From Fibrobacterota bacterium (lineage in GTDB: Bacteria; Fibrobacterota; Chitinivibrionia; Chitinivibrionales; FEN-1185): 64,000 nucleotides of DNA. How positions within the stretch are numbered: position 1 is the stretch's first letter; each line of letters begins with the position of its first letter. Of this stretch, positions 43,276 to 51,984 are shown piece after piece. The stretch covers positions 15,892-79,891 of the forward strand of contig PLWQ01000039.1 in NCBI GenBank assembly GCA_003165595.1, read 5' to 3'. The position numbers and the translations under genes were made by a program. Below the pieces are notes generated by a model. It saw only the letters and a list, made by a program, of their open reading frames with translations, did not search any database and was not told the DNA's origin.

Positions 43276-43530
43276 CTAATAGTATAGTTTTATTCCAAGA
43301 GACGTGTTTAGAAATGAATATTGCGGCAGATTCGTTACTGTTGTTGCAACATAATTAACTTCATTTTGCGGGAAATAATATTTAAAGGATAAAGGGCTAA
43401 TAGTAATTGAGGCTTTCTTAAAAAAGCGAATCTCCGGAATCACTGCTAAATCGAATGACTTCTCCCAAAAAACCAGCCCGTCCACGTATCGGCGGACTCT
43501 TGATAGCGTAAACCCCCCTGAGCCATTAGC
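43276..43530 (-). pseudogene. C-terminal remnant of an outer-membrane beta-barrel
   Basis: On the minus strand the last 85 codons before the stop at 43276 read with alternating strand character and end ITISPLSFKYYFPQNEVNY ... TSLGIKLYY, the aromatic end typical of beta-barrel proteins. No proper start or N-terminus is present. I read it as a truncated barrel gene; it could also be a chance open frame. Confidence 0.4.
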
Positions 43531-43570
43531 AATTAATTCATATCGTCTCCCTGCAGGTTGACAAAAGTGT

Positions 43571-43934
43571 CTAATTTTCCCGTACACGGTCACCTATCTT
43601 GAATCCGCTGCCTGCCTTGATCTTGGCCTTGGCCAATTTGTCTTTCACGTCGGTCACCTCGATTGTCCCTGCTTTTGTTTCCACGGTGCTGAGCGGCAGG
43701 TTGGTGTCCGGATTCAAGCACGATATAGCTGCCCGACTTGACCAATGCCGTTGTAACCTTGTCGGCAATGCCGGCGCCGAGCTGGTCACCGCCCCCCGAC
43801 TTGTCTTCAAAGGTCATCACCGCAATGCGCCTCTTGAGGCCGGGATTGTCCTTTGCGGTTGTAGAAAAAACAACTACTGCGAGAACTGCCGCCGAGAGCC
43901 AAAGGGGGCCACGGGATCGCGCTAGTGCAGACAT
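43571..43934 (-). pseudogene. CsgG-like gene, frameshifted/deleted
   Basis: A start at 43934 (CGGAG upstream) gives a signal segment and NPGLKRRIAVMTFEDKSGGG then TTALVKSGSYIVLE, the beginning of a CsgG-family outer-membrane lipoprotein-secretion protein. The frame then breaks. The neighbouring frame reads TIEVTDVKDKLAKAKIKAGS and GFKIGDRVREN, a typical C-terminal segment of such proteins. The middle 150 or so residues are absent, so it is a relic. Confidence 0.6.
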
Positions 43935-44020
43935 GGTTTTCTCCGTTTCAGGTTCCTTCATGAGAGACCGCCATAGGTGTAGAATTCTTGACAATAAGGC
44001 AAAGTAAGCAAGCCCGCGGC

Positions 44021-44755
44021 TCACTCCCACGGCTTGAGTTTGTATTTTGCCGGGACCTCATACGTGCCCGCGGGCGCAACGGATTCCTTCACTTCGCGCA
44101 CTTCCATCGTCGAGCGGTTCTCTTTTCCACCGGCCGAGCTTGTCGAAACGGAATACACCACAAACCCCTTGATTTTCGCGTATTCCTTCTGCATTTGGGC
44201 GGCCAGGTTCTTCATGCTTTGCACTTTGAGCAGAAGCGACGAACTGATCTTCTTAACGATCGCCTGATCCACCTTGATGTCCGTTGTCGCCCACAACTCC
44301 GACGTCGTCACGGTTCCCATCATCTTCATGGTTTGCACATGTTTCGTGCAGTTCCATTTGTTGATGACTTTCGTCTCCGTGGTTGGTTCTATCGTCACCT
44401 CCATTTTCATCATGTTCGCCATCGCCTCCGGCATCCCCGCAGGCATTTCCTGACTCTGGCCGGACGCGCCGGCGATTTGCGACTGAGAGATTCCCGTATA
44501 GGTCTTCTTCTTGTTGTCGATCAGGTATATGGAATCTTGAGCGATCTTAAGCAGCACAGACTCACTTTCCCCATCCATGCGCACCTTGTCCGCGGCAATC
44601 CACAGGGTGCTGGTCTGCATTTTTGGGTCGCCGTCGGCTTTGCCGTCTTTGATGGCCTGGGTTGTTTGGACCTGGGTTATAGTCATGTCGGCCTGTGCCG
44701 CAATTGAAAGGCCAAGCAGCATTGCCGCGCAACCTCCTGCAAGAAATCCACGCAT
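44021..44755 (-). CDS. Secreted DUF4412-like protein
   Basis: 244 residues; GGGAGGATATC precedes the ATG. Signal peptide to about residue 22 (LLGLSIAAQA), then a fold like DUF4412 periplasmic proteins: LWIAADKVRMDGESESVLLK, SIYLIDNKKKTYTGIS, INKWNCTKHVQTMK and VTTSELWATTDIKVD. The conserved Cys in NCTKH and the paired strands suggest a lipid- or metal-binding envelope protein, but no function is established. It lies upstream of the CsgG-like relic on the same strand. Confidence 0.7.
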   Translation of the reverse strand: MRGFLAGGCAAMLLGLSIAAQADMTITQVQTTQAIKDGKADGDPKMQTSTLWIAADKVRMDGESESVLLKIAQDSIYLIDNKKKTYTGISQSQIAGASGQSQEMPAGMPEAMANMMKMEVTIEPTTETKVINKWNCTKHVQTMKMMGTVTTSELWATTDIKVDQAIVKKISSSLLLKVQSMKNLAAQMQKEYAKIKGFVVYSVSTSSAGGKENRSTMEVREVKESVAPAGTYEVPAKYKLKPWE

Positions 44756-44818
44756 GATATCCTCCCGGATAAGGTGATGTTATACGAATTTACTTTCAAG
44801 ATGATTCTGAGCATGGGT

Positions 44819-44887
44819 GTCATCGCGAGCGCAGCGCGGCGATCTCATACGGTTGAGATTGCTTCGTCGCGGACTCCTCGCAATGAC
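44819..44887. repeat. Dispersed palindromic repeat (GTCATYGCGAG family)
   Basis: GTCATCGCGAG/CTCGCAATGAC ends with inner GATCTCA/TGAGATT pairing. A widespread intergenic repeat in bacteria; non-coding. It lies in the gap upstream of the DUF4412-like gene. Confidence 0.75.
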
Positions 44888-45007
44888 ATACGGTCAATTT
44901 GAACGCAAATCCGTATTAGACTACTGAAAGCTATTGTGCAAGCACCACAATATTTGTGCGTAAATATCAATCAATCAAACCGGGCCGCGCAAAGATACTG
45001 CGGAAAT

Positions 45008-46720
45008 TTACCGTAGTCGTTTCTGGCTCTTCTTTGTTAAAACGCCCCCGGGGCCAAATGTCCCGCCCCCAAAATATTGTTCGTCAAAAATAGCGAGTTG
45101 CTTCTTGATATCGCCCGCCTCGACTTCTTCAAGGGTCATCGGCTCGCAAATATTGCTAAAGCATGCCAGCGTTGCCCAGGTACAAATTTTCATGCACTTA
45201 TCAATTGCCTCTTGCGGTACGTCGCCATAGAAATCCTTCTTATAGCGTACGTATTCATATTTACATTCATCCCAATTTTGATCCGCGCCCTCACAGAGCA
45301 AGGCGTCAAAACCCGATTCCGGTGGTTTTGCGAGAAGATCCCGGGCAATCTCCCTAAGGACATTTTTAAGCATCGTTTTGAGGAGATCCTCGGCGATGGT
45401 GGTAGGGCCGAATTCCATTATCTTGGCCAACCGCGCGGGGGAAACGGATCTTCCCGCTCTCTTAGCAAGACGCAGGGGAAGGATCTTCTGCATTTCGATA
45501 CAGGCGTGGGCGGTTGAAACAACAACGCACAGGTACCGGTAATAGGCCATCTGGACCGAATCGAAATATGCTAAATGAAGAAGATCGTTATAGTTGTTGA
45601 TTCCGTTTGCCGCCAGGAAATTATGCACCGGCATCGTATCGAAATCTGGAACAGCCACTTTACACCGGCCGAGAAACGCGTGCAAATCTCCAGGATGCAA
45701 ATCAAGGGTAAACGTATCGGAGCTGCCGGTTGTGTCCGCGCCGTACAGCGCGTGGAGAACCTGGTGGGGATTGATGGTGTCGAGCCCGTGGCTGAAGACA
45801 ACGATGGTAAACGAGTCGATGGCCCAGTTTATCGGAAGGAACTCGCGACTGTATACTATCCGATGCGGCCAGGGGCCTTTGGGGTTGCTGAATGAGACAT
45901 AGTCGACATCCAGATTGTCGGGTGGTTCAAGTCGCCGTTTTGCATAGAACGACATTGTCGTGCCCGAATCGCCCCCCGGGGCCCGATAGATTTCATCGGT
46001 TGATTGCGTTATTTTCCCCGGGCCTAATGCATAGACATCATTAAGGACCAGCTTGTCGGTGCGATTATCTTTTGTCAATGAAATGGTTTGCGAGGACCCG
46101 GTATATTCGGTAATGGCAGTTCTGGATGTTAGAAAGTCGTAGTCGGACACCAGCAGCGTGTCGACCACTGCCTGGGTTTTTGCGAGAAACCGGGGACCCT
46201 GGGGAACCGATGGGGATTGAACAGACGGACCGCCGAGATCGGCAAAGCGGAGGATTGTTTCATTCGAGCCTATGGTGATCCGGGCAATGGCAATCAATGC
46301 GATGTTCTGCGAGGAAAGCGTTCCGATTGTAACATAATGGCTGCCGGGCAAAAAATCCGCCGGAGGCATGGAGAAAAGCATTCTCCCGCGACAATTGAAC
46401 AATTCAATCTTGACAGGCGTCTTTACATGATGGATAGTGAAGTAAAGCCTGCCATTGCGTATGCCCACTCCGTTATCTGCAGCAGAAGGAGACTGGAGCG
46501 GATGTACGCCCACGGCTCCTTGAAGGGAGAAATGTCCATTGGTGTCGGCAGTGTCCACTAATCCGGCGTTCATCAGCATGACTATCGCTCCGGGGCGCGG
46601 ATTGCCTTTGCCGTCGGTTATGGTGCCGGAAATATTCGATTGAATCACCGTCTGACCGGATACCCGGAAAATGATGCACATCATCAAACATAGAATTGCT
46701 TTATGTGCAATGCCCCTCAT
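45008..46720 (-). CDS. 'Family A' secreted protein A2 (paralogue of A1)
   Basis: 570 residues from the ATG at 46720 (GAGGAGG upstream). The architecture matches A1: signal peptide; NISGTITDGKGNPRPGAIV (carboxypeptidase-regulatory-like); nested FlgD-like module (VKIELFNCRGRMLFSMPP ... LPGSHYVTI); AVVDTLLVSDYDFL; STDEIYRAPGGDSGTTMSF; and a Cys-rich end (LLCEGADQNWDECKY, DKCMKICTW, FSNICEPMT). It ends GGGTFGPGGVLTKK-QKRLR exactly as A1 does. It lies 93 bp downstream of B2 in the same direction, a likely operon. No known function. Confidence 0.75.
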   Translation of the reverse strand: MRGIAHKAILCLMMCIIFRVSGQTVIQSNISGTITDGKGNPRPGAIVMLMNAGLVDTADTNGHFSLQGAVGVHPLQSPSAADNGVGIRNGRLYFTIHHVKTPVKIELFNCRGRMLFSMPPADFLPGSHYVTIGTLSSQNIALIAIARITIGSNETILRFADLGGPSVQSPSVPQGPRFLAKTQAVVDTLLVSDYDFLTSRTAITEYTGSSQTISLTKDNRTDKLVLNDVYALGPGKITQSTDEIYRAPGGDSGTTMSFYAKRRLEPPDNLDVDYVSFSNPKGPWPHRIVYSREFLPINWAIDSFTIVVFSHGLDTINPHQVLHALYGADTTGSSDTFTLDLHPGDLHAFLGRCKVAVPDFDTMPVHNFLAANGINNYNDLLHLAYFDSVQMAYYRYLCVVVSTAHACIEMQKILPLRLAKRAGRSVSPARLAKIMEFGPTTIAEDLLKTMLKNVLREIARDLLAKPPESGFDALLCEGADQNWDECKYEYVRYKKDFYGDVPQEAIDKCMKICTWATLACFSNICEPMTLEEVEAGDIKKQLAIFDEQYFGGGTFGPGGVLTKKSQKRLR

Positions 46721-46813
46721 AACACCTCCTCTTCGATGAAGTCGATCGCGGACGGATTCCTTGTTGTCACAAACGTATGCGATTTTGCTTTCGGTTCCCC
46801 AAAACACGCAGGC

Positions 46814-48064
46814 TTACCGCAGCTCCGCTGCATCATACAACACATATTTCAACAGTTTTATCTGTTCCGAAAACGATGCAATATCCTGACTATGGAAATT
46901 GGTCCAGAGAAACCGGCCCAGGCCGAGGCGGTTTTCGACAATCACCCCGACCTGAGGATGCGCATTCTGGATAACAGCGAGAACTTTTGCGTCGGGAGGA
47001 AGGTCGGTGAATTTTTCGTAGCCGGACAAACCTCTATCATCGGTCGATTGCCAGGCAATCGAAGAATACCCCACATACGACGACAGGGCGGGATCGGTTA
47101 TAAGGAGAGTATCATTGGGGGTTAAATCTTGAATATCACCTTGCTGGTAATATCCCGGGAAAAGCTGTTGTAGCCCTCTGAATGCGTAATGACCGCCATA
47201 GGCCACGCCGCCACTCGAAATATATTGGCCTAAAACCGAAAATATATTCGCGTTATATATCCCGTCTTGACCATCGCAATTTAAGAATACCATGGGATAA
47301 TTTCTGAGGAAATCGAAACATTTGGCGGAATCGCGATTTGCCAATGCGGTGAGGGAATCGGCCGAGATTGAATCAATAGAGGTGAATCCGATGGTCGGAA
47401 GCAAGGTTTGAATCGTTTCGGCAGGAGTAGTAGCCACCAATACTCTCACCGCCGGATCCAGAACAAGACGAAGTGCCGGCACGGATAGTGCCGTATCGCA
47501 AGGGCTCACCATGATAGGTATCTGTCCTATAAAAACCCCGAGTCGCGCCTTGAGCAATCTCGAACCGCAGGGTGATTCCAGGGTTGCTTTGCCGGAGGAA
47601 TCGGATAAAACCGTATCTCGGGTGCTATCGATCCACACTCTCACTCCGCCGAAAGGTTTTCCCTGCGGATCGTCCAGTACGGCATGTACCGGCATCATTG
47701 TTATGGGGCCGAAGGTGATAAGGTGCGGGATTGAAACAGAGTCTTGAGATGTTATTGAGACAGTGGCCGTTTTTTGTTCCTGGCCAAATGCAAGCCCGAT
47801 TGCCTGGGTCCCGGCAGGCAATTCAAACAGTGCCTTACCCGAGCAATCCGTGGTGACCGTATCACTGTGGCCCGTCGCCCATACTTTAGCGCCCTTGCGC
47901 GGTTGATTCAATGAATCGACGACGGTAATGGTGACGGAATAAGTCTTGGCGGAACCTGGCGGGGAAACCGGATTGGTTTCCTTTTTTCCGCAGCAACCGG
48001 CAAATAAAAAAGAAATGCAGACTAAACCAAATATTGCCAGGAGGGTGAAACGTTTTGTTTTCAA
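46814..48064 (-). CDS. 'Family B' lipoprotein B2 (paralogue of B1)
   Basis: 416 residues from a TTG at 48064 (AAGGAG upstream). Lipobox LFAGC (Cys24). Two repeats with the B1 pattern (GAKVWATGHSDTV, GVRVWIDSTRDTV) are followed by the same C-terminal fold as B1 (YPMVFLNCDG, YISSGGVAYGGHYAFRGLQQ, IAWQSTDDRG, GLGRFLWTNFHSQD). The fold recalls ThuA/amidotransferase-like proteins, but a catalytic triad is not evident. It is followed by A2, so the B-A order is a single transcript here, unlike the convergent B1 and A1. Confidence 0.7.
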   Translation of the reverse strand: MKTKRFTLLAIFGLVCISFLFAGCCGKKETNPVSPPGSAKTYSVTITVVDSLNQPRKGAKVWATGHSDTVTTDCSGKALFELPAGTQAIGLAFGQEQKTATVSITSQDSVSIPHLITFGPITMMPVHAVLDDPQGKPFGGVRVWIDSTRDTVLSDSSGKATLESPCGSRLLKARLGVFIGQIPIMVSPCDTALSVPALRLVLDPAVRVLVATTPAETIQTLLPTIGFTSIDSISADSLTALANRDSAKCFDFLRNYPMVFLNCDGQDGIYNANIFSVLGQYISSGGVAYGGHYAFRGLQQLFPGYYQQGDIQDLTPNDTLLITDPALSSYVGYSSIAWQSTDDRGLSGYEKFTDLPPDAKVLAVIQNAHPQVGVIVENRLGLGRFLWTNFHSQDIASFSEQIKLLKYVLYDAAELR

Positions 48065-48131
48065 GAGTGAATCTCCTTGTTACTATTTGGAGAAACCGCC
48101 GCTCCGGGAGTAATTATAGGCAGCGAGAGTC

Positions 48132-48161
48132 AGGGTCCCCGCCACCCGGGACGGGGACCCT
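48132..48161 (-). terminator. Terminator for the gene ending at 48167
   Basis: AGGGTCCCCG (48132-48141)/CGGGGACCCT (48152-48161), 10-bp perfect stem, 10-nt loop, 6 bp past the stop codon. Confidence 0.7.
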
Positions 48162-48166
48162 TTAAA

Positions 48167-49714
48167 CTACCGCTGGATCGGCAATCTAAAAGAAGATTGT
48201 CCCGCTCCGCAGGTGAGTTTCGCAACGTAGATGCCGGAAGAAATGGGAACGCTGCTTCCCGAAAATTCCAGCGAAATCGATTCCGCCGCCTGCTGCTTGA
48301 CCGAGGCGACCATCCTGCCTGCGGCATTATACAGCGTGAGACCCGTTATGTTCGGGGTCGTGATAGTGACCCGCGCTTTAGTGGCGGCAATAGATATCGC
48401 CTGCTTTGATACGGGTTGCGCCGAACGAAGGACCGCTGAGGCAAACTGGGCAAAGGTATTGACCGTCTTGCGGTCTGTGGTCCAGCCCATGCCGACAATA
48501 TTGTAATCGGCATCGTAGACAGGGCCGTAGTCGGAAATTATTGTCACGGAATTATTGCCGTTGCCGTCGTAGGTTCGGGCGTAGCGGGACATTGTGGTGT
48601 CCCATGTCTGAGTATAGCTGTCAAAATCGCAATCAATGTCCAAGGTATCGTAGTCATGAGCGTCGTGAAAGTAAAGATATTTTGTCGAGACCGCCAGGCT
48701 GCCATTGGCCGCGGCGCTCCAAATTATATAGCTTGTCTCGAGGCCTTTGGCGTCGTAGGCGGTGCTGTCTTTACTGAGGCATACCAGGCTTTTCGATGTT
48801 GCGTTCCAGTAGAAATACTGGTCTGTTTCGGATCCATCGGCGTTTACCGTGTAGGTGGTTTTGCTGTAATCATAGTAGGTCCCGGTTGAAGAATCTTTCA
48901 CCTGGATTTCATCCTGGATCAAATTCTCATGTGTCCAGTCTGAGGATTTGAAGGTGAGAATTTCCTTGGCATCCGCCAGTTTGTTGAGGGCTACAAGCTT
49001 TTGTCCGCCCAGAGTGAGTGTGGTTGCGTTGCATTCGGCATCGACCCTGGCGAAACCCTGCATCGCTGCCCACGATGAACCGGTTGTGTCGTAAACCCAC
49101 AAATAATTGCCGATGAGACCCGTGTAGTAGTACGGTGCGTAGCTGCTTCCGATCGGAGCCGAATAGGCCATCGAGTCTTTGTCATTTGGCACCCATGTCT
49201 TTTTCGAATCACTCCAATTATAGTAGATATTGACAAAACTTTTTCCTCCATCGGGGTAGGTGTAGGTGTTGCGAGTGCCGTCCACATGGACGGTGTCGAA
49301 TGTCCTCGAAAAACTTTCATAAATGCTTTCGGCAAGGTTGCCTCCTGCGTAAACGGAAGAATCCAGGGATATCAAACTGTCAATCGTCCAGCCGGTGCTT
49401 GCCAAGCTCGCTTTGGAGACAGTTTCGTGGCCGTTGGCATCGTAAACGGTCGTATCCCGCGACGAATAAGCCCAGTCCACCGGGTCTCCGGAGGTGGCGT
49501 CGTTGACATAGTATGTCGACGCAATTTGTTCCCATATGAGCGCAGACCTTTTTGCAAGCCCCTTGCGGAGCGATTGAACGTGCGTTGTGCCTTTCGCATT
49601 TTGCGACAACAGCATCGACGGAAAAGGTTGGGCGCCTTTTACATGTTGTGGGGGAGCCCCAAAGCCGCTTGCGACAAGTACGGAAACCAACAGAACTCCA
49701 TTGATCATACGCAT
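48167..49714 (-). CDS. Secreted protein with YD-like beta-hairpin repeats and sorting-like tail
   Basis: 515 residues from the ATG at 49714 (AAGGGGG upstream). Signal peptide to about residue 18. The body has repeated hairpins of the form 'Y-D-A-N/K-G-x-E' (TVYDANGHETVS, STAYDAKGLETSY, TYDGNGNN) alternating with 'W-N/S...W' (FYWNATSKSLV), resembling YD/RHS-like repeats of exported proteins. A C-terminal FlgD-like module follows (ITGLTLYNAAGRMVASV ... GIYVAKLTCG). Cargo function is unknown; it may be an adhesin or surface protein. It is divergent from the gene at 50025. Confidence 0.65.
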   Translation of the reverse strand: MRMINGVLLVSVLVASGFGAPPQHVKGAQPFPSMLLSQNAKGTTHVQSLRKGLAKRSALIWEQIASTYYVNDATSGDPVDWAYSSRDTTVYDANGHETVSKASLASTGWTIDSLISLDSSVYAGGNLAESIYESFSRTFDTVHVDGTRNTYTYPDGGKSFVNIYYNWSDSKKTWVPNDKDSMAYSAPIGSSYAPYYYTGLIGNYLWVYDTTGSSWAAMQGFARVDAECNATTLTLGGQKLVALNKLADAKEILTFKSSDWTHENLIQDEIQVKDSSTGTYYDYSKTTYTVNADGSETDQYFYWNATSKSLVCLSKDSTAYDAKGLETSYIIWSAAANGSLAVSTKYLYFHDAHDYDTLDIDCDFDSYTQTWDTTMSRYARTYDGNGNNSVTIISDYGPVYDADYNIVGMGWTTDRKTVNTFAQFASAVLRSAQPVSKQAISIAATKARVTITTPNITGLTLYNAAGRMVASVKQQAAESISLEFSGSSVPISSGIYVAKLTCGAGQSSFRLPIQR

Positions 49715-49871
49715 AAAGAAACCCCCTTCTCTTATTGAAATGTGACTATTGCAGAGCGTCGAGATATGTTTTATCCGGCAGTTATGCTTGTTGCTTGACA
49801 GCGGCGCAACCCGGAACCACGATACCTGCTGTGCAACAAGATACTTTTCCACTGTAGTCCGTTTGGCCGCC

Positions 49872-49922
49872 GCAGGGGATACACAGGGGATACCAAAACC
49901 GTATCCCCTGTGTATCCCCTGC
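49872..49922. promoter_or_regulatory. 22-bp perfect inverted repeat between divergent genes
   Basis: Arms 49872-49893 and 49901-49922 are perfect complements with a 7-nt loop (CAAAACC). Each arm is itself a near-tandem GGGGATACACA/GGGGATAC. Located between divergent secreted-protein genes. Confidence 0.7.
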
Positions 49923-50024
49923 AGGAACAAACAGCGGGAAGGGCCGCAATTAATTTTTTTAACAGCCATATCCGAAGGCCGGCAATGTCCGGCACGCGTC
50001 ACTCGAACAGAATGAGGCTGTTCC

Positions 50025-51935
50025 ATGGTTAGGGAAAATTCCTGTTTCAACGTTTACGCGCCGCGAGTGGCGCTTGCCGTAGCTGCCATCGTTTTTACCG
50101 CAACCGCGGCCATAATGCCGCAACTGAGCTGCCGGAAACAGAGGGTAACCGTGTATGACGCGATTGTGAACATCAGCGCGATGAGCACTGAGCTATCGGG
50201 CCCCATCTATTGCACGGGAGTCAAAACCTGGCTGGCGCTCATGTCCGCCGAGCAGTCGCCTTACACACTTGACATAGACGACAACGCGTTTCTTGGCGTT
50301 TATAATCCCGGCAATTTCGATCCGAATGATGCATCCGTGCCTCCCGACGGTTCGCTCAAGAATACCGGATTTGACTATGTTGTCGTTACCAGCGTGGAAA
50401 AAGCAACCTCGACATCCCTGACGGATTATGTGCTTTCCGTTTGTTTGCAGACCGTAGCGGATCGGACTATCGTGAAAAACATCAAACAATCGGTCACGTA
50501 TTCAGACGCGGCCCAGGCGAGCGCGTCTATTCCAAACGCGATAACCGCCATGGCGACCCAGCTGACCCCTCTCAAGTCTGTTATTTCGGCGTATGAAAAA
50601 ACCCTTATCGACAAAGGTCCGCCCTATGCATCCGATCCAAGGTTAATGGTTTCCTTTCAGAACATACACTGCAATCCCGGTACGAAAAACACCGTGACAG
50701 TTGAAGCATTCGAATGCGGCAGCAACGGCCAGAATCTGGGAAACAGGACCGTTCAGTTAATTGCCTCAGGATGCACGCTTGACCAAGATTCGGTTATTCT
50801 CGACCAATCCGGATCTGCAACTATTGGGGTTACGGCAGGGCAGACTGTTTGCGTGGCAAACGTGCGCGGAATACTCAAGTGGTATTATCAACCAAGAAAT
50901 GATACAAACTATACCGATTATGTCGGCACATGTTTTATAGGCCCCCCGCCGTCCTGGCAGGTGGAAGGCAGCGTCACCGAACATGGCGAAATGCACAGCG
51001 ACACGTCGTTTTCCGCAGACATTGGCGGCGGCGTAACGTGGGAATTGGCAAATCATGGACGGACTCTCTGGAGTTCAACAGCGTGCTTCGTTGGCTGGTT
51101 CGACCCGGCCATCGACCCCATAACAGGAGCATTCTATTTTACTCCGGATTCGAAACCAATGATTGACATAATCGGCAACGGAAGCACCACCATTCTTTCG
51201 CAGGGCCGTAAAACGGATACCTATGTGGGTTTACCCACTTTAGGCACGGTGTCCACGTCGAGCAGCGGCGTCTCTACTGCCAGCGGGCCCGCCATGTTTG
51301 GTAAGTACGCCTTCTTTTTCTCCTACGATCCGGCAAAACCCGCCGATGCGGTTGCCGACATCACTGTCGCGTTTCACAGGACCGGCACCGATCAGGAAAC
51401 GAGTGAATCCGGTTCGTCGTCGAGCAACGATATCAATGATACGACGTCTACAATTATCGACGCACACGGGACATCGATCTCGGTAACGGATTCCGGATAT
51501 GTCATCAATTCCATGACCGATACGTCGTATGTGGTGCCTATGATGTCGGGTCAGGAGGGGGGCTGGTACTACGACGTGACCACGTCATTCACCGGCATCA
51601 TCCGCGACTTGACAGGCAACGGAGTATTCCCGTCAACCGCCGGCCCGCGAACGGCGTCCAATGCCGCGCCGCGCATACGGCTGTCGCGTGACAGGCGCGC
51701 CTTGGTCGTCGAAACGCGCACGCCGGGCCAGACCGTGTCCGGCCTTCGGATTTTCGACGTGTCCGGGCGCGAACTGTTTTTTGCGGCACAGGTGCCTGTA
51801 CACGGCCGCAGGAGCGAAATCGCACTTGGATCGCTGAAACCGGCGTGCGGGGTTCTTATCTGTAAATTTTCCTACGGGGTGGAAAAAACTGCGGCGCATA
51901 CGGGCGTTGCGCGGCTGGTCCTCGACGCACAGTAA
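50025..51935 (+). CDS. Large secreted protein of unknown function
   Basis: 636 residues; GAGG precedes the ATG. N-terminal hydrophobic segment (VALAVAAIVFTATAAIMPQL) near residues 15-34 followed by SCRKQ, a possible signal/lipobox. The body has Cys pairs (YCTGVKTW, SVCLQT, IHCNPGTKN, FECGSNGQN) and a C-terminal FlgD-like module (VSGLRIFDVSGRELFFAAQ ... CGVLICKFSYG). It is probably a cell-surface protein. No known family was recognised. It is divergent from the gene at 48167 across the 22-bp inverted repeat. Confidence 0.6.
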   Translation: MVRENSCFNVYAPRVALAVAAIVFTATAAIMPQLSCRKQRVTVYDAIVNISAMSTELSGPIYCTGVKTWLALMSAEQSPYTLDIDDNAFLGVYNPGNFDPNDASVPPDGSLKNTGFDYVVVTSVEKATSTSLTDYVLSVCLQTVADRTIVKNIKQSVTYSDAAQASASIPNAITAMATQLTPLKSVISAYEKTLIDKGPPYASDPRLMVSFQNIHCNPGTKNTVTVEAFECGSNGQNLGNRTVQLIASGCTLDQDSVILDQSGSATIGVTAGQTVCVANVRGILKWYYQPRNDTNYTDYVGTCFIGPPPSWQVEGSVTEHGEMHSDTSFSADIGGGVTWELANHGRTLWSSTACFVGWFDPAIDPITGAFYFTPDSKPMIDIIGNGSTTILSQGRKTDTYVGLPTLGTVSTSSSGVSTASGPAMFGKYAFFFSYDPAKPADAVADITVAFHRTGTDQETSESGSSSSNDINDTTSTIIDAHGTSISVTDSGYVINSMTDTSYVVPMMSGQEGGWYYDVTTSFTGIIRDLTGNGVFPSTAGPRTASNAAPRIRLSRDRRALVVETRTPGQTVSGLRIFDVSGRELFFAAQVPVHGRRSEIALGSLKPACGVLICKFSYGVEKTAAHTGVARLVLDAQ

Positions 51936-51984
51936 AACACGCCCGGCCGGGATGTTCGGCATCCGCCCAAGCAGAGGCGCGGCG

